Source of the DNA: Erythrobacter sp.
GTDB lineage: Bacteria; Pseudomonadota; Alphaproteobacteria; Sphingomonadales; Sphingomonadaceae
Direction of reading: 5' to 3'
Assembly (NCBI GenBank): GCA_002695185.1
Contig: NZOF01000120.1
Coordinates: forward strand, 1 to 40,529
Length of the DNA: 40,529 bases
Shown here: positions 17,723-25,457 of the stretch, piece by piece
How the letters are laid out: each line of letters begins with the position of its first letter
Numbering within the stretch: the stretch's first letter is position 1
Translations under genes and position numbers: made by a program
The notes under the pieces: generated by a model
What the model was told of the DNA's origin: nothing
Databases searched by the model: none
The model's input: only the letters and a program-made list of their open reading frames with translations

Positions 17723-18510
17723 AGGGCCGTCCTCACGCTCAACAATTCTGGGAAGAAGGCCGCTTTCAGCACGCCTGCCAGATAGGGAACGCCGGGCGTG
17801 CCGCCGGTGCCTTTCTTGAAGCCGATGATCCGTTCGACCGTCTTGAGATGGCCGAAGCGCCAGCGCTGGAAATGGTATTCCAGATCGACCAGCTTCTCAG
17901 CCAGTTCGTAAAGGTCCCAATATTCCTGGGGGTCGCGGTAGATTTCGGCCCATGCCGCTTCCACTGCAGGCACATGCTCCCACGCGCTGCCATGGTCGCG
18001 CTCCAGCACTTCGGCGGGGATATCCAGCCCGCGGCGGGCCAGCAGGGCGATCGCCTCGGCATAGATGCTCTTGCGGGTCAGCTCCTCGCGCAGGCCTGCG
18101 GCCACCTCGGGCGTCGCCTCGTGCATGGTGATCATGTCGGGGTTACGGCCGCCGAGGAGGAATTCCATCATCCGGTACTGCGCGCTCTGGAACCCGCTCG
18201 ACCCGCCGAGGAAGGGACGGATGGTCGAATAATCATGCGGGGTCATGGTGCTGAGCACGTCCCAGCTTTGGATCAGCTGCCCCTGCGCTCGGGCCACGCG
18301 GGCCAGCATCTTGAACGACGGGCGCAGGCGATCCTCGCGGATGCATTCGCGCGCTTCCGTCAGTTCGTGAAGGCACAGCTTGAGCCACAGCTCGCTGGCC
18401 TGATGGACGATGATGAACAGCATCTCGTCATGCGCATCGGACGACGGGTGCTGCGCCGACAGGATGCGGTCGAGGTCGAGGTAGCTGGAATAGGTGATAT
18501 CGGAAGCCAT
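17719..18510 (-). CDS. kynA: tryptophan 2,3-dioxygenase
   Basis: A 263-residue haem dioxygenase that opens the indole ring of L-tryptophan to N-formylkynurenine. It has YLDLDRIL, the substrate-pocket helix FIIVHQASELWLKL and the haem-ligand His segment WRFGHLKTVERIIGFKKGTGGT near the C-terminus. First enzyme of the kynABU run. It starts 36 bp after the stop of the DUF4112 gene, so readthrough from the upstream lipoprotein pair is possible. Confidence 0.96.
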   Translation of the reverse strand: MASDITYSSYLDLDRILSAQHPSSDAHDEMLFIIVHQASELWLKLCLHELTEARECIREDRLRPSFKMLARVARAQGQLIQSWDVLSTMTPHDYSTIRPFLGGSSGFQSAQYRMMEFLLGGRNPDMITMHEATPEVAAGLREELTRKSIYAEAIALLARRGLDIPAEVLERDHGSAWEHVPAVEAAWAEIYRDPQEYWDLYELAEKLVDLEYHFQRWRFGHLKTVERIIGFKKGTGGTPGVPYLAGVLKAAFFPELLSVRTAL

Positions 18511-18546
18511 GCGCGCAGCCCTAGCGCGCGGGAACCGACAAGCAAA

Positions 18547-19035
18547 CTACTGGTCGATGACCTTCGTTTCGGGATGATGCTTGTCGAGATGCCTGCGGAT
18601 GGTCTTCAAATTCTTGGTATTGGACCGATAGACGAGGTCGAAGGCGTCACCCACCAGCGGCACCGCGCCGATCGCCGTATCGAAACCGATGCGCCCGGCC
18701 ATGTGCCACAGCTTCCATTTCGGCAGGCCCAGATTGCGCGCTTCCCAAACGATATAGCTGCCCATGGCCGCCGTCACGAGATCGCCCAGCACCGGCACGA
18801 GGCCGATGATGGTATCGAGCCCGATCCGGTAATTGGTGCCCGGCAGGGTCATCGATCGTTCGAGAATGATTTCCATCGCTTCGACCCGGCGGCGGATCGA
18901 TTGGGGATCGCGTCCGCCCGGAAAATCGAAGCGCAGCGGTCCGGCGGTGCCTTGCGGGCCGGTGGCGCCTTGCGGTCCGAAGCCTTCGTCCTGGCGGGGC
19001 TGCAGGTCGATCGAAGTAAGGCGTCTGTCGTCCAT
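18547..19035 (-). CDS. DUF4112 membrane protein with short collagen-like tract
   Basis: A 162-residue protein. Residues ~60-150 are a DUF4112 domain (TNYRIGLDTIIGLVPVLGDLVTAA, then GFDTAIGAVPLVGDAFDLVYRSN), with two internally similar hydrophobic segments each ending in PLVGD or PVLGD. Residues 20-33 form an uninterrupted Gly-x-y run (GPQ GAT GPQ GTA GP), a collagen-like tract unusual for this family. The ATG at 19035 has an AAGAG ribosome site and lies 5 bp after the solute-binding protein gene. Role unknown. Confidence 0.8.
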   Translation of the reverse strand: MDDRRLTSIDLQPRQDEGFGPQGATGPQGTAGPLRFDFPGGRDPQSIRRRVEAMEIILERSMTLPGTNYRIGLDTIIGLVPVLGDLVTAAMGSYIVWEARNLGLPKWKLWHMAGRIGFDTAIGAVPLVGDAFDLVYRSNTKNLKTIRRHLDKHHPETKVIDQ

Positions 19036-19040
19036 AGCTC

Positions 19041-20504
19041 TTAAATGGGGGCTTTCGACAGCGGGAACAAGGGATGCACCGCCCAGCCGTTCTCGGAGAA
19101 ACCCTCTACCCCGGCGCGGGCCTGCGACCAGCGGATCGGCGTGCCCAGCGGGATATAGAGATTGGTGGCGGTGAGCGTCTGCTCGGCCTCCGCCAGATAG
19201 GAGGCTTCTTCCGCCGCATCGGCCGCATCGAGCGAGAGTTCGACGAGGTAATCCGCATCGGCCGAGCAGACAGGGGCCGCGAAGGCGCAGTTGAACTGGT
19301 TGAGGAACCAGCGGGCCCCGGCATAGCGCGCCACGCTGTCCCGCAGGGCAAGGTCGGCAAGATCCCTGTCCGCTGCACGCAGCAGCGCCACCCCGACCGA
19401 GGACAGATCCTCGGCCAGCGCGGCGAAGAGGTAATCCGAACCCGGCCCTTCCGGCAGATAGACCGACACGGTTGGCGCACTGCCGCTTTCTGCCTGCCAC
19501 TGCCGCACCCGGGATGCAGCTTCGGCGCGGCGCTGGTCGAGCGAGAGGGCGGTCCAGCGCTCCCCCACACTGCCGTCGTCGCCCGGCATGGCAGCGCCTA
19601 CGATACGGTTCGAGCCGGTCCAGCCCGACAAATTGAACTGTTCCACCAGCGTTGGGCGATCGATCGCCAGCGCAAGCGCCTCGCGGTTTGCGGGATTGGC
19701 AAGAAAGCCCTCGGGCCGCAGCACGTCGAGCCCGAACAGGCCGATCGCCGAGTCGAGTCGCACCGTGCCGCGCGACAGCGCGCCGGTGATGGCCAGCGGC
19801 AGCGATTCGAGGTGGCCGCCAAGCAAAAGGTCCACCTGCCCCCTCTCAAAGGCCTGCGCCGCATCGCGCGGGGCATAGGGCGCCAGCTGGACCCGGTCGA
19901 CCAGTTCGAGCCAGTCGCTGCGCTGGGGCTGGCCGCGCAGTTCGGGCGGAATGGGCGCAAGGATGGTGGCATCGCCTTCGCGTTCGGCAAGCATCGGCCC
20001 TGCATTCCCTTCGGCAAGGGCAACACCCAGTTCGGGCTGCGCGATAAGATGCAGGAAACCGGGCATCGGACTGCGCAAACGGATTTCGATGACGCGGCCG
20101 GTCATCACGCGCACTTCCGAAATCTTGGCGAGGTCGAGGGCGAGGCTGGTGCCCTTCACCCGGGCGATGCTTTTCTCCAGCCCATCGGCGACGGCGCGCG
20201 CGGTCAGTCGGGTGCCGTCGGGCAGATCGAATTCGGTGATGCGGAAGATATAGCTGCGGCCGTCATCGGTGACGATCCAGCGTTCGGCCAGCCCGGGGAC
20301 GATCTCTCCCGCCTCATTGAACCTGACGAGACCCTGCTGCTGCGCCGCATGGAGCAGCTGTGCGCCGGAGGACAACTCCGGCCCGGTCGCGTAAAGCGAG
20401 GCCGCATCGCCCATATGGGCGACCCTGACCAGGCCATCATCCGTCCCCCCGCCGCAGGATGCCACGAGCGCGGCGAGCAATAACAGGGCTGAATGACGGA
20501 GCAT
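19041..20504 (-). CDS. family 5 extracellular solute-binding lipoprotein (peptide ABC type)
   Basis: A 487-residue lipoprotein with lipobox LVASC (Cys at residue 17). It has the layout of the DppA/OppA family: a YATGPELSSGAQLLHAAQQQGLVRFNEAGEIVPGLAERW start and an ITEFDLPDGTRLTARAVADGLEK segment. It ends with NQFNCAFAAPVC and LYIPLGTPIRWSQA. No permease or ATPase gene is nearby, so it is an orphan binding protein or a degenerate member serving elsewhere. It stands upstream of DUF4112 and kynABU on the same strand; a role in uptake of peptides or tryptophan-like compounds would fit but is conjecture. Confidence 0.8.
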   Translation of the reverse strand: MLRHSALLLLAALVASCGGGTDDGLVRVAHMGDAASLYATGPELSSGAQLLHAAQQQGLVRFNEAGEIVPGLAERWIVTDDGRSYIFRITEFDLPDGTRLTARAVADGLEKSIARVKGTSLALDLAKISEVRVMTGRVIEIRLRSPMPGFLHLIAQPELGVALAEGNAGPMLAEREGDATILAPIPPELRGQPQRSDWLELVDRVQLAPYAPRDAAQAFERGQVDLLLGGHLESLPLAITGALSRGTVRLDSAIGLFGLDVLRPEGFLANPANREALALAIDRPTLVEQFNLSGWTGSNRIVGAAMPGDDGSVGERWTALSLDQRRAEAASRVRQWQAESGSAPTVSVYLPEGPGSDYLFAALAEDLSSVGVALLRAADRDLADLALRDSVARYAGARWFLNQFNCAFAAPVCSADADYLVELSLDAADAAEEASYLAEAEQTLTATNLYIPLGTPIRWSQARAGVEGFSENGWAVHPLFPLSKAPI

Positions 20505-20548
20505 GCGTGTGACCTAGCAGCGCGGCAGGCACACGCAAGATGAACGGG

Positions 20549-20917
20549 TCAGACGCTGCGCGGCTTTCCGTAGCTTTCGCGCGGCGTCAGTGCGGCGCGG
20601 GCATAACGGGGTGCTTCGGGCATGTCGCCGACGAGGCTGGTACGCGCCGCGCCCGAATTGATCGGCTCGTCGAAGGAGATGCCGATTCGCGCGCTCTTCG
20701 TCCAGGTAACCACGCCGCCCACATCGCCGATCTGCCGGATCGTGACGACGGCCCGCTGCCCGTCCGTGGCGAGCACGGGGCCTTCGACCTGGATGCCGGA
20801 GTTGGACAAGTTGCGGATCTTGACCTTTTCGCTGCTACCGGCGCCCTCCACACGGAGCTGGGCCATCATCAGCACGCTGTCGCGTTTCTCATTTCGCTTG
20901 TCGGTGGCAGGAATCAT
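20549..20917 (-). CDS. PilZ-domain protein (c-di-GMP binding)
   Basis: A 122-residue single-domain PilZ protein. The two ligand motifs are present: RxxxR (R8, R12 in RNEKR) and NxSxxG (N36, S38, G41 in NLSNSG). The barrel ends VTWTKSARIGISFDEP. It should bind cyclic di-GMP and act on motility, exopolysaccharide or cell-cycle targets. The ATG at 20917 is chosen because the RxxxR motif starts the domain there. An inverted repeat GGTTAAC-N7-GTTAACC lies 78-98 bp upstream. The solute-binding gene starts 44 bp downstream. Confidence 0.85.
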   Translation of the reverse strand: MIPATDKRNEKRDSVLMMAQLRVEGAGSSEKVKIRNLSNSGIQVEGPVLATDGQRAVVTIRQIGDVGGVVTWTKSARIGISFDEPINSGAARTSLVGDMPEAPRYARAALTPRESYGKPRSV

Positions 20918-20994
20918 CTTCGCCTCGATTGAGCAGTGAATGGTATCCTTCGGCTTGCAGCCAGATACAGGCTGCGGCCGAAAAGATAAACAGC

Positions 20995-21015
20995 GGTTAA
21001 CCTTATATGTTAACC
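20995..21015. promoter_or_regulatory. 21-bp inverted repeat upstream of the PilZ gene
   Basis: GGTTAAC (20995-21001), a 7-base AT-rich spacer and GTTAACC (21009-21015) form a perfect inverted repeat between the dksA stop and the PilZ start. TTAACC is a CtrA half-site element, but the two TTAA boxes are 9 bases apart instead of the canonical 7, so the binding protein is uncertain. Confidence 0.5.
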
Positions 21016-21043
21016 CGCCTGCCAAACCCGCAGCGAGGCTGCG

Positions 21044-21502
21044 TCAATCGTCGCGCGAAACCTTCTCGCGCCGCTCGTGCGCTTCCTGCGCCTCGACAGT
21101 CATGGTGGCGACGGGGCGCGCGATAAGGCGGCGCAGGCCGATCGGATCGCCCGTCACTTCGCACCAGCCGTATTCGCCCGCATCGATGCGGCGCAGGGCA
21201 GCATCGATCTTGGCAATCAGCTTGCGCTGGCGGTCGCGGGTGCGCAATTCGATGCCCCAGTCGGTTTCCGACGATGCGCGATCGTTAAGATCGGAACCGC
21301 GGATCGGTCCGTCCTGAAGCGATTGCAGCGTCTGCCCCGCGGCATCGTGAATCGACTTCTTCCAGTCGAGCAGGAGCACGCGGAAATAATCCAGCTGCGT
21401 GTCGCCCATATACTCTTCATCGTCCGACGGGACGTAATCGGGATCGACGGCAGCCTTTGCCTGTGCAAGTTTTTCCGAAACATTCGACGCCGATGGGGCC
21501 AT
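21044..21502 (-). CDS. dksA: DksA-family RNA polymerase-binding transcription factor
   Basis: A 152-residue DksA, which binds the secondary channel of RNA polymerase and works with ppGpp in the stringent response. The coiled-coil part (DYFRVLLLDWKKSI ... RDRQRKLIAKIDAALRRIDAGEYGWCEVTGDPIGLRRLIARP) matches alphaproteobacterial DksA. The four-Cys zinc finger is reduced to one Cys (C114), as in other Alphaproteobacteria. The ATG at 21502 gives the usual length and follows AAGAAGG. Followed by the PilZ gene on the same strand. Confidence 0.93.
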   Translation of the reverse strand: MAPSASNVSEKLAQAKAAVDPDYVPSDDEEYMGDTQLDYFRVLLLDWKKSIHDAAGQTLQSLQDGPIRGSDLNDRASSETDWGIELRTRDRQRKLIAKIDAALRRIDAGEYGWCEVTGDPIGLRRLIARPVATMTVEAQEAHERREKVSRDD

Positions 21503-21679
21503 TGAGCGTGGTACCTTCTTCCCAACTCTCGTGTCCACGGTGAGCCGACATCCCGCTGGCCCGGATATTTCCGATACCTGCAGCCCTCCGAAAGCGCGGC
21601 CTATAGAAGCGGTGCGAAGGGCTCGCAAGCGGGTTTCGGGCGGTTTGCCCGGACTGTTTCGGCACGGCCGGTCAGGAGG

Positions 21680-21715
21680 TTAACCCGAATTGCATTCCAG
21701 TTAACCATATGTTGA
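21680..21715. promoter_or_regulatory. CtrA-like binding sites ahead of the Sel1-like gene
   Basis: TTAA-CCATATG-TTGA (21701-21715) matches the CtrA consensus TTAA-N7-TTAA at seven of eight fixed positions, and a further half-site TTAACC lies at 21680-21685. The pair sits in the 278-bp gap between divergent dksA and the Sel1-like gene, 66 bp before the latter's ATG. Confidence 0.45.
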
Positions 21716-21780
21716 CCATCAGGTACCAGTCTGGGCCTTGCCGGCAGCCAAGCCGGTAATCGATACGGGGAGTTCGGGAC

Positions 21781-22110
21781 ATGGCTTTGAAAGCAATCGA
21801 CGGGGGTGCGGGGCGCATCGAACAAAGTGACCGGGGATTGGTCACGATCGCCGAATATCTGGCAAACTATCACAGCGGCAGCGTGGACGCGCTTTACGAT
21901 CTGGGCGTCGCGCTCTCGACGGGCAGCCACGGATGCACGGCCGACATGATCGAAGCGCACAAATGGTTCAACATCGCCGCGTCCCTAGGTCATACAGAGG
22001 CCGCCTGGGCGCGGGCCGACGTCGCCGACGAAATGACCCTGCGCGAAATTCACGAGGCCCAGCGCCGCGCGCGCAGCTGGCTGATCGAGGACCAGCGCAA
22101 GGTTGCCTGA
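21781..22110 (+). CDS. Sel1-repeat-like small protein
   Basis: A 109-residue soluble protein with one Sel1/TPR-like helical hairpin unit: LYDLGVALSTGSHGCTADMIEAHKWFNIAASLGH, where AHKWFNIAASLGH is the Sel1 core. A second, charged helix follows (EIHEAQRRARSWLIEDQRK). Short proteins of this kind are conserved in Sphingomonadales and Rhizobiales. CtrA-like boxes precede it. It ends one base from the stop of the convergent acyltransferase gene. Confidence 0.75.
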   Translation: MALKAIDGGAGRIEQSDRGLVTIAEYLANYHSGSVDALYDLGVALSTGSHGCTADMIEAHKWFNIAASLGHTEAAWARADVADEMTLREIHEAQRRARSWLIEDQRKVA

Positions 22111-22111
22111 T

Positions 22112-23248
22112 CTAGCCTTGCCGTTTGAAGGGCGTTCGACGCTCGAGATAATTGCGGTCGGAGGCCACGCCTTCGCGCTCTCGCTCGAGGAACTCCGCCA
22201 CCGCCGCGCGGAAGCCGGGATCGGCGATCCAGTGGGCGGAGACGGTCTCGACCGGTTCGTAACCGCGGGCAAGCTTGTGCCCGCCCTGCGCCCCGGCCTC
22301 GACTCGCGCCAGACCTAGCTCGATGGCGACATCGATCGCCTGGTAATAGCAGAGCTCGAAATGGAGGAAGCGCACTTGCCTGGTGCAGCCCCAATAGCGG
22401 CCGTATAGCGCATCGCCGCCAATGAAGTTGAGCGCACCGGCAATCGGTTCCCCCTCTTCAAGCGCGAGGACGAGCACGATCTTTTCCCCCATCCGCTCGC
22501 CCAGCAGGTCGAATGCCGCGCGCGTCAGATAGGGCTGGCCCCATTTGCGCGCTCCGGTGTCCTGATAGAAATGCCAGAACGCATCCCAGTGGTGGGGCCG
22601 GATATCGTCACCCGTGAGGCGCACGATCTCCAGCCCTTCCTGCGCCGCCGCGCGCTCCTTGCGAAGATCCTTGCGCTTGCGCGACGTCAGCGTGGCGAGG
22701 AAATCGTCGAAGCTGGCGAAACCCTGATTGAGCCAGTGAAACTGGATATCGGTGCGCAGCAACCAGTCGGCCTCTTCGAACAGCGGCACCTGATCGGGTT
22801 CGATGAAGGTAGCGTGGGCGGATGAAAACTGGTTCTGCAGGCAGAGCTGCTCCGCCGCAGAAATCAGCGGCGCGGCCAGTGCCGGGTCGGACAATAGCAG
22901 GCGCGGCCCCGTGGCGGGGGTGAATGGCGCGGCGATCTGCAGCTTGGGGTAATAATTGCCCCCCGCCCTTTCATAGGCATCGGCCCAGGCATGGTCGAAG
23001 ACATATTCGCCCTGGCTATGCCCTTTGGCATAAGCAGGCATGGCGGCCAGCGGCGGGCCGTCCTCGGCCGAAATCACCAGTGGCACCGGTTGCCACCCGC
23101 TGCCCGGCCCCACGCTGCCCGAATCTTCCAGCGCAGTGAGGAATTCGTGGCGCATGAAGGGGTTGTCGCCCGCCAGCGCATTCCACGCCGCGGCATCGCA
23201 CGCACCGACGGAACCGGAAATACGCGCTGCAAGCCCTTCCCCGCTCAC
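22112..23248 (-). CDS. FemAB-like GNAT-fold protein (DUF482)
   Basis: A 378-residue protein of the DUF482 / peptidogalycan-biosynthesis family, a FemAB-like group with a double GNAT fold. Visible hallmarks are NPFMRHEFLTALEDSGSVG near the N-terminus, the central FDDFLATLTSRKRKDLRKER, and the C-terminal ARVEAGAQGGHKLARGYEPVE. The GTG at 23248 overlaps the stop of the glycerophosphodiesterase gene by four bases (GTGA), so it is the last gene of the DUF3572-HAD-RidA-GDPD run. Acyl or aminoacyl donor and acceptor are unknown. Confidence 0.85.
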   Translation of the reverse strand: MSGEGLAARISGSVGACDAAAWNALAGDNPFMRHEFLTALEDSGSVGPGSGWQPVPLVISAEDGPPLAAMPAYAKGHSQGEYVFDHAWADAYERAGGNYYPKLQIAAPFTPATGPRLLLSDPALAAPLISAAEQLCLQNQFSSAHATFIEPDQVPLFEEADWLLRTDIQFHWLNQGFASFDDFLATLTSRKRKDLRKERAAAQEGLEIVRLTGDDIRPHHWDAFWHFYQDTGARKWGQPYLTRAAFDLLGERMGEKIVLVLALEEGEPIAGALNFIGGDALYGRYWGCTRQVRFLHFELCYYQAIDVAIELGLARVEAGAQGGHKLARGYEPVETVSAHWIADPGFRAAVAEFLEREREGVASDRNYLERRTPFKRQG

Positions 23249-24006
23249 GCCAGCCCTTCCCCTTCGGCGATCAGCGCATCAGCATGCGCCGCGCCTTGCG
23301 CCCGCGCCTCGGGCGAATTCACGGTCCAGGTGAGGACCGGCATTCCCCGCTTGCGCAGCGCGGCAACCATGCGATTGGGCAGAGCGGCAACATGATAGGC
23401 GATGAATTCGGGCCGCGCCGCCCATAGCGCCATGTGCCGCTGCCAGGCCTTTTGCGTCATGCCGATCTCGTCCTCGCGCATGACAAGGCCGCGGACTGTC
23501 TGCGGTGAATGCCTGGCAAACCAGATGCTGACACGCGGATCGAAGCTCATCACGGCATGCGGGCCGGCGTAGTTTTCCAGCGCGCGGGCAACGGCGCGGC
23601 AGCTGCGCTTCACATCGTAACCGCGCCGCGATTTCAGCTCGATCAGGATCGGGACCGTGCCGTCTACCAGCGGGAGCAGATCGTCCAGCCGCGCCAGCTT
23701 GTGCTCGCTATCGAGGAAAGCGATCTGCGCCAGTTCTTCCGCGCTATGCGCCGCCAGCGGGCCGCTGACGCCAGTCAGCCGTTCCAACTCCCAGTCATGC
23801 ACCAGCATCGCCTGGCCATCCCGGCTGCGCTGAATATCGCATTCGACGCCCAGCCCGCGTTCGACCGCCAGTGCAAAACCGGCGAGCGAGTTTTCGGGGA
23901 TGCCGGGCGAATGCAGCCCGCGATGGGCATAGGTCCACTCGCGCAGCCACCCGACCCGCGCGGGATCGGGTGCCTTCACGGCCAGACGGTCAAGCAGCGA
24001 GAACAC
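23245..24006 (-). CDS. glycerophosphodiester phosphodiesterase
   Basis: A 253-residue GDPD-family TIM barrel that hydrolyses glycerophosphodiesters to glycerol-3-phosphate and an alcohol. AHRGLHSPGIPENSLAGF (active-site His, Arg and Glu-Asn), VECDIQRSRDGQAMLVHDWELERLTG (metal Glu/Asp and second His) and ILIELKS (metal Glu-x-Lys) are all present. No signal peptide, so cytoplasmic. The start is GTG at 24006. Overlaps the FemAB-like gene by four bases and follows ridA by 29 bp. Confidence 0.92.
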   Translation of the reverse strand: MFSLLDRLAVKAPDPARVGWLREWTYAHRGLHSPGIPENSLAGFALAVERGLGVECDIQRSRDGQAMLVHDWELERLTGVSGPLAAHSAEELAQIAFLDSEHKLARLDDLLPLVDGTVPILIELKSRRGYDVKRSCRAVARALENYAGPHAVMSFDPRVSIWFARHSPQTVRGLVMREDEIGMTQKAWQRHMALWAARPEFIAYHVAALPNRMVAALRKRGMPVLTWTVNSPEARAQGAAHADALIAEGEGLA

Positions 24007-24035
24007 GCTCGCTCACCGCTGCCAGCCGCGCAAGA

Positions 24036-24491
24036 TCAGTCCTTGAGCGCAATGATCGCGTCGACTTCGACCGCCGCATCGAGCGGCAGGACCGGTACAC
24101 CGACGGCGCTGCGCGCATGGCGGCCTGCTTCGCCGAACACTTCGAACATCAGGTCGCTGGTACCGTTCACCACCTTGGGCTGGTCGGTGAAATTGGGAAC
24201 GCTGGAAACGAACCCGCCCAGCTTGACCACCTTTTCGACCCGTTCCAGCAGGCCAGCAGCCTTGAGCTGTGCAAGGATCATCAGGCCGCAGGCGCGCGCT
24301 GCCTGCTGGCCGCGTTCCAGCGTAACATCCTGACCCAGCTTGCCGGTGACAAGGTTGCCGTCGACAAAGGGAAGCTGGCCCGAGACATAGGCTGTGCTGC
24401 CCGACACGACGAGCGGCTGATAGCTGGCAACCGGTGCCGCTGCTTCGGGCAGCGTGATGCCCAGTTCTTCCAGTTTGGCCTCAATAGTCAT
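24036..24491 (-). CDS. RidA-family enamine/imine deaminase (long form)
   Basis: A 151-residue member of the RidA/YjgF/UK114 family in its longer version, which starts with a KLEELGITLPEAAAPVASYQP extension. The core has VSGQLPFVDGNLV, ARACGLMILAQLKAA and the C-terminal ARSAVGVPVLPLDAAVEVDAIIAL with the Arg that marks deaminase-competent family members. RidA hydrolyses reactive 2-aminoacrylate-type enamines from PLP enzymes. The ATG overlaps the HAD gene stop by four bases. Confidence 0.88.
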   Translation of the reverse strand: MTIEAKLEELGITLPEAAAPVASYQPLVVSGSTAYVSGQLPFVDGNLVTGKLGQDVTLERGQQAARACGLMILAQLKAAGLLERVEKVVKLGGFVSSVPNFTDQPKVVNGTSDLMFEVFGEAGRHARSAVGVPVLPLDAAVEVDAIIALKD

Positions 24492-25117
24492 GCGTTTTCC
24501 TTCTGCAATTGCTCTTCCAGCCATGGCAGCGCCTTGTCCCATGTGTCGATCCGCGCATTGGCATGGCCCGCTGTATGGGCGCAGTCGATATGCGGAGCGA
24601 GTTCGGGTTCGCCGCACAGGTGGAGCGTGGTGATATCGGCAACGGTTTCGCGCGCGGAACGGTGATGCTGCGCGAGATCGTCGATGAAGATGGCTTTCGA
24701 CGGCTGATATTCGTCGAGAATGGCCTGCAGCGCCGGACCCTTGGGGCCCTGATTAGTGAAGACCCGCGCATCGAGGCCGTGGCCCGCCAGCTGCTCGGTC
24801 CGCATCTGCTGACGCTTGTCGACCAGATTGGTCAGGATCACCACATCTGCCTGTTCGGACAGCGAATTGAGCCCTTCGATCGCGCCGGGAATGGGGTCCT
24901 GCCGGTGCATTTCGGTATCGAAGAACATGCCCAACTTACGCCAGATTTCTTCCTGTTCCAGCACCGCGCCGCCGTCCTGCCAGCGCAGCGCCTGGGAAAA
25001 ATCGTTGCCGCCCATGTGGAAATCGACGCCCTGCGTTTCGGCAAGCCAGCTGCGGAAGGGCGATACCATGTAAAGCAGCACCTCGTCGCAATCGGAGATG
25101 ATGAGCGGGCGGTTCAT
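24488..25117 (-). CDS. HAD-superfamily hydrolase
   Basis: A 209-residue HAD phosphatase-like protein. Motif I is DCDEV (nucleophile D9, acid D11), motif II ILTN near residue 95, the motif III Lys in GPKGPAL, and motif IV IDD in AIFIDDLAQH. No transmembrane or export signal. Its ATG overlaps the DUF3572 stop (ATGA) and its stop overlaps the ridA start, so the genes are translated together. Substrate unknown. Confidence 0.85.
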   Translation of the reverse strand: MNRPLIISDCDEVLLYMVSPFRSWLAETQGVDFHMGGNDFSQALRWQDGGAVLEQEEIWRKLGMFFDTEMHRQDPIPGAIEGLNSLSEQADVVILTNLVDKRQQMRTEQLAGHGLDARVFTNQGPKGPALQAILDEYQPSKAIFIDDLAQHHRSARETVADITTLHLCGEPELAPHIDCAHTAGHANARIDTWDKALPWLEEQLQKENA

Positions 25118-25398
25118 GTGTTCAGTTCCCTTGCGGCGGCGACCAGAATTTCGGGCGTCGTGTTCAAAGCGTCTGCGGCGAGAATAAGGTCCGGCTCGTG
25201 ATTGGCGAGGAACTCCAGCACCGCCGCCTGCACGCCGCGATCTTCCAGACCATGGCGCAATTCTTCCGGCGTGAGGCCGGTCAGCGAAAGCAGCCGTTCG
25301 GCCCGCTTTTCATCGGTCAGCGCCCAGCCCAGCGCTTCGAGCGCCAGCACTTCGGGCGCACGGTCGTCTCGTCGTAGCGATTTGTACCCGCTCGTAAT
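25114..25398 (-). CDS. DUF3572 protein, start codon uncertain
   Basis: Small helical protein of the DUF3572 family, with the diagnostic layout EVLALEALGWALTDEKRAERLLSLTGLTPEELRHGL...AAVLEFLANHEPDLILAADALNTTPE. No ATG exists in frame before the domain. The coordinates use an ATT at 25398 that has a strong GGAAGGA ribosome site 6 bases upstream; the alternative is a GTG at 25431 without a good site. First gene of the overlapping run to HAD, RidA, GDPD and FemAB-like. It is divergent from divK, and the 5' ends lie within 60 bp. Function unknown. Confidence 0.7.
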   Translation of the reverse strand: MTSGYKSLRRDDRAPEVLALEALGWALTDEKRAERLLSLTGLTPEELRHGLEDRGVQAAVLEFLANHEPDLILAADALNTTPEILVAAARELNT

Positions 25399-25422
25399 TG
25401 TCAGTCCTTCCGCATCGCTATA

Positions 25423-25435
25423 AGGGGTCACCCCT
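25423..25435. promoter_or_regulatory. 13-bp palindrome between DUF3572 and divK
   Basis: AGGGGT and ACCCCT meet around one central base (25429), a perfect odd palindrome placed between the 5' ends of two divergent genes, as expected for a shared operator. Confidence 0.4.
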
Positions 25436-25457
25436 AGAGGCAGGAGTGACAGGCCAA

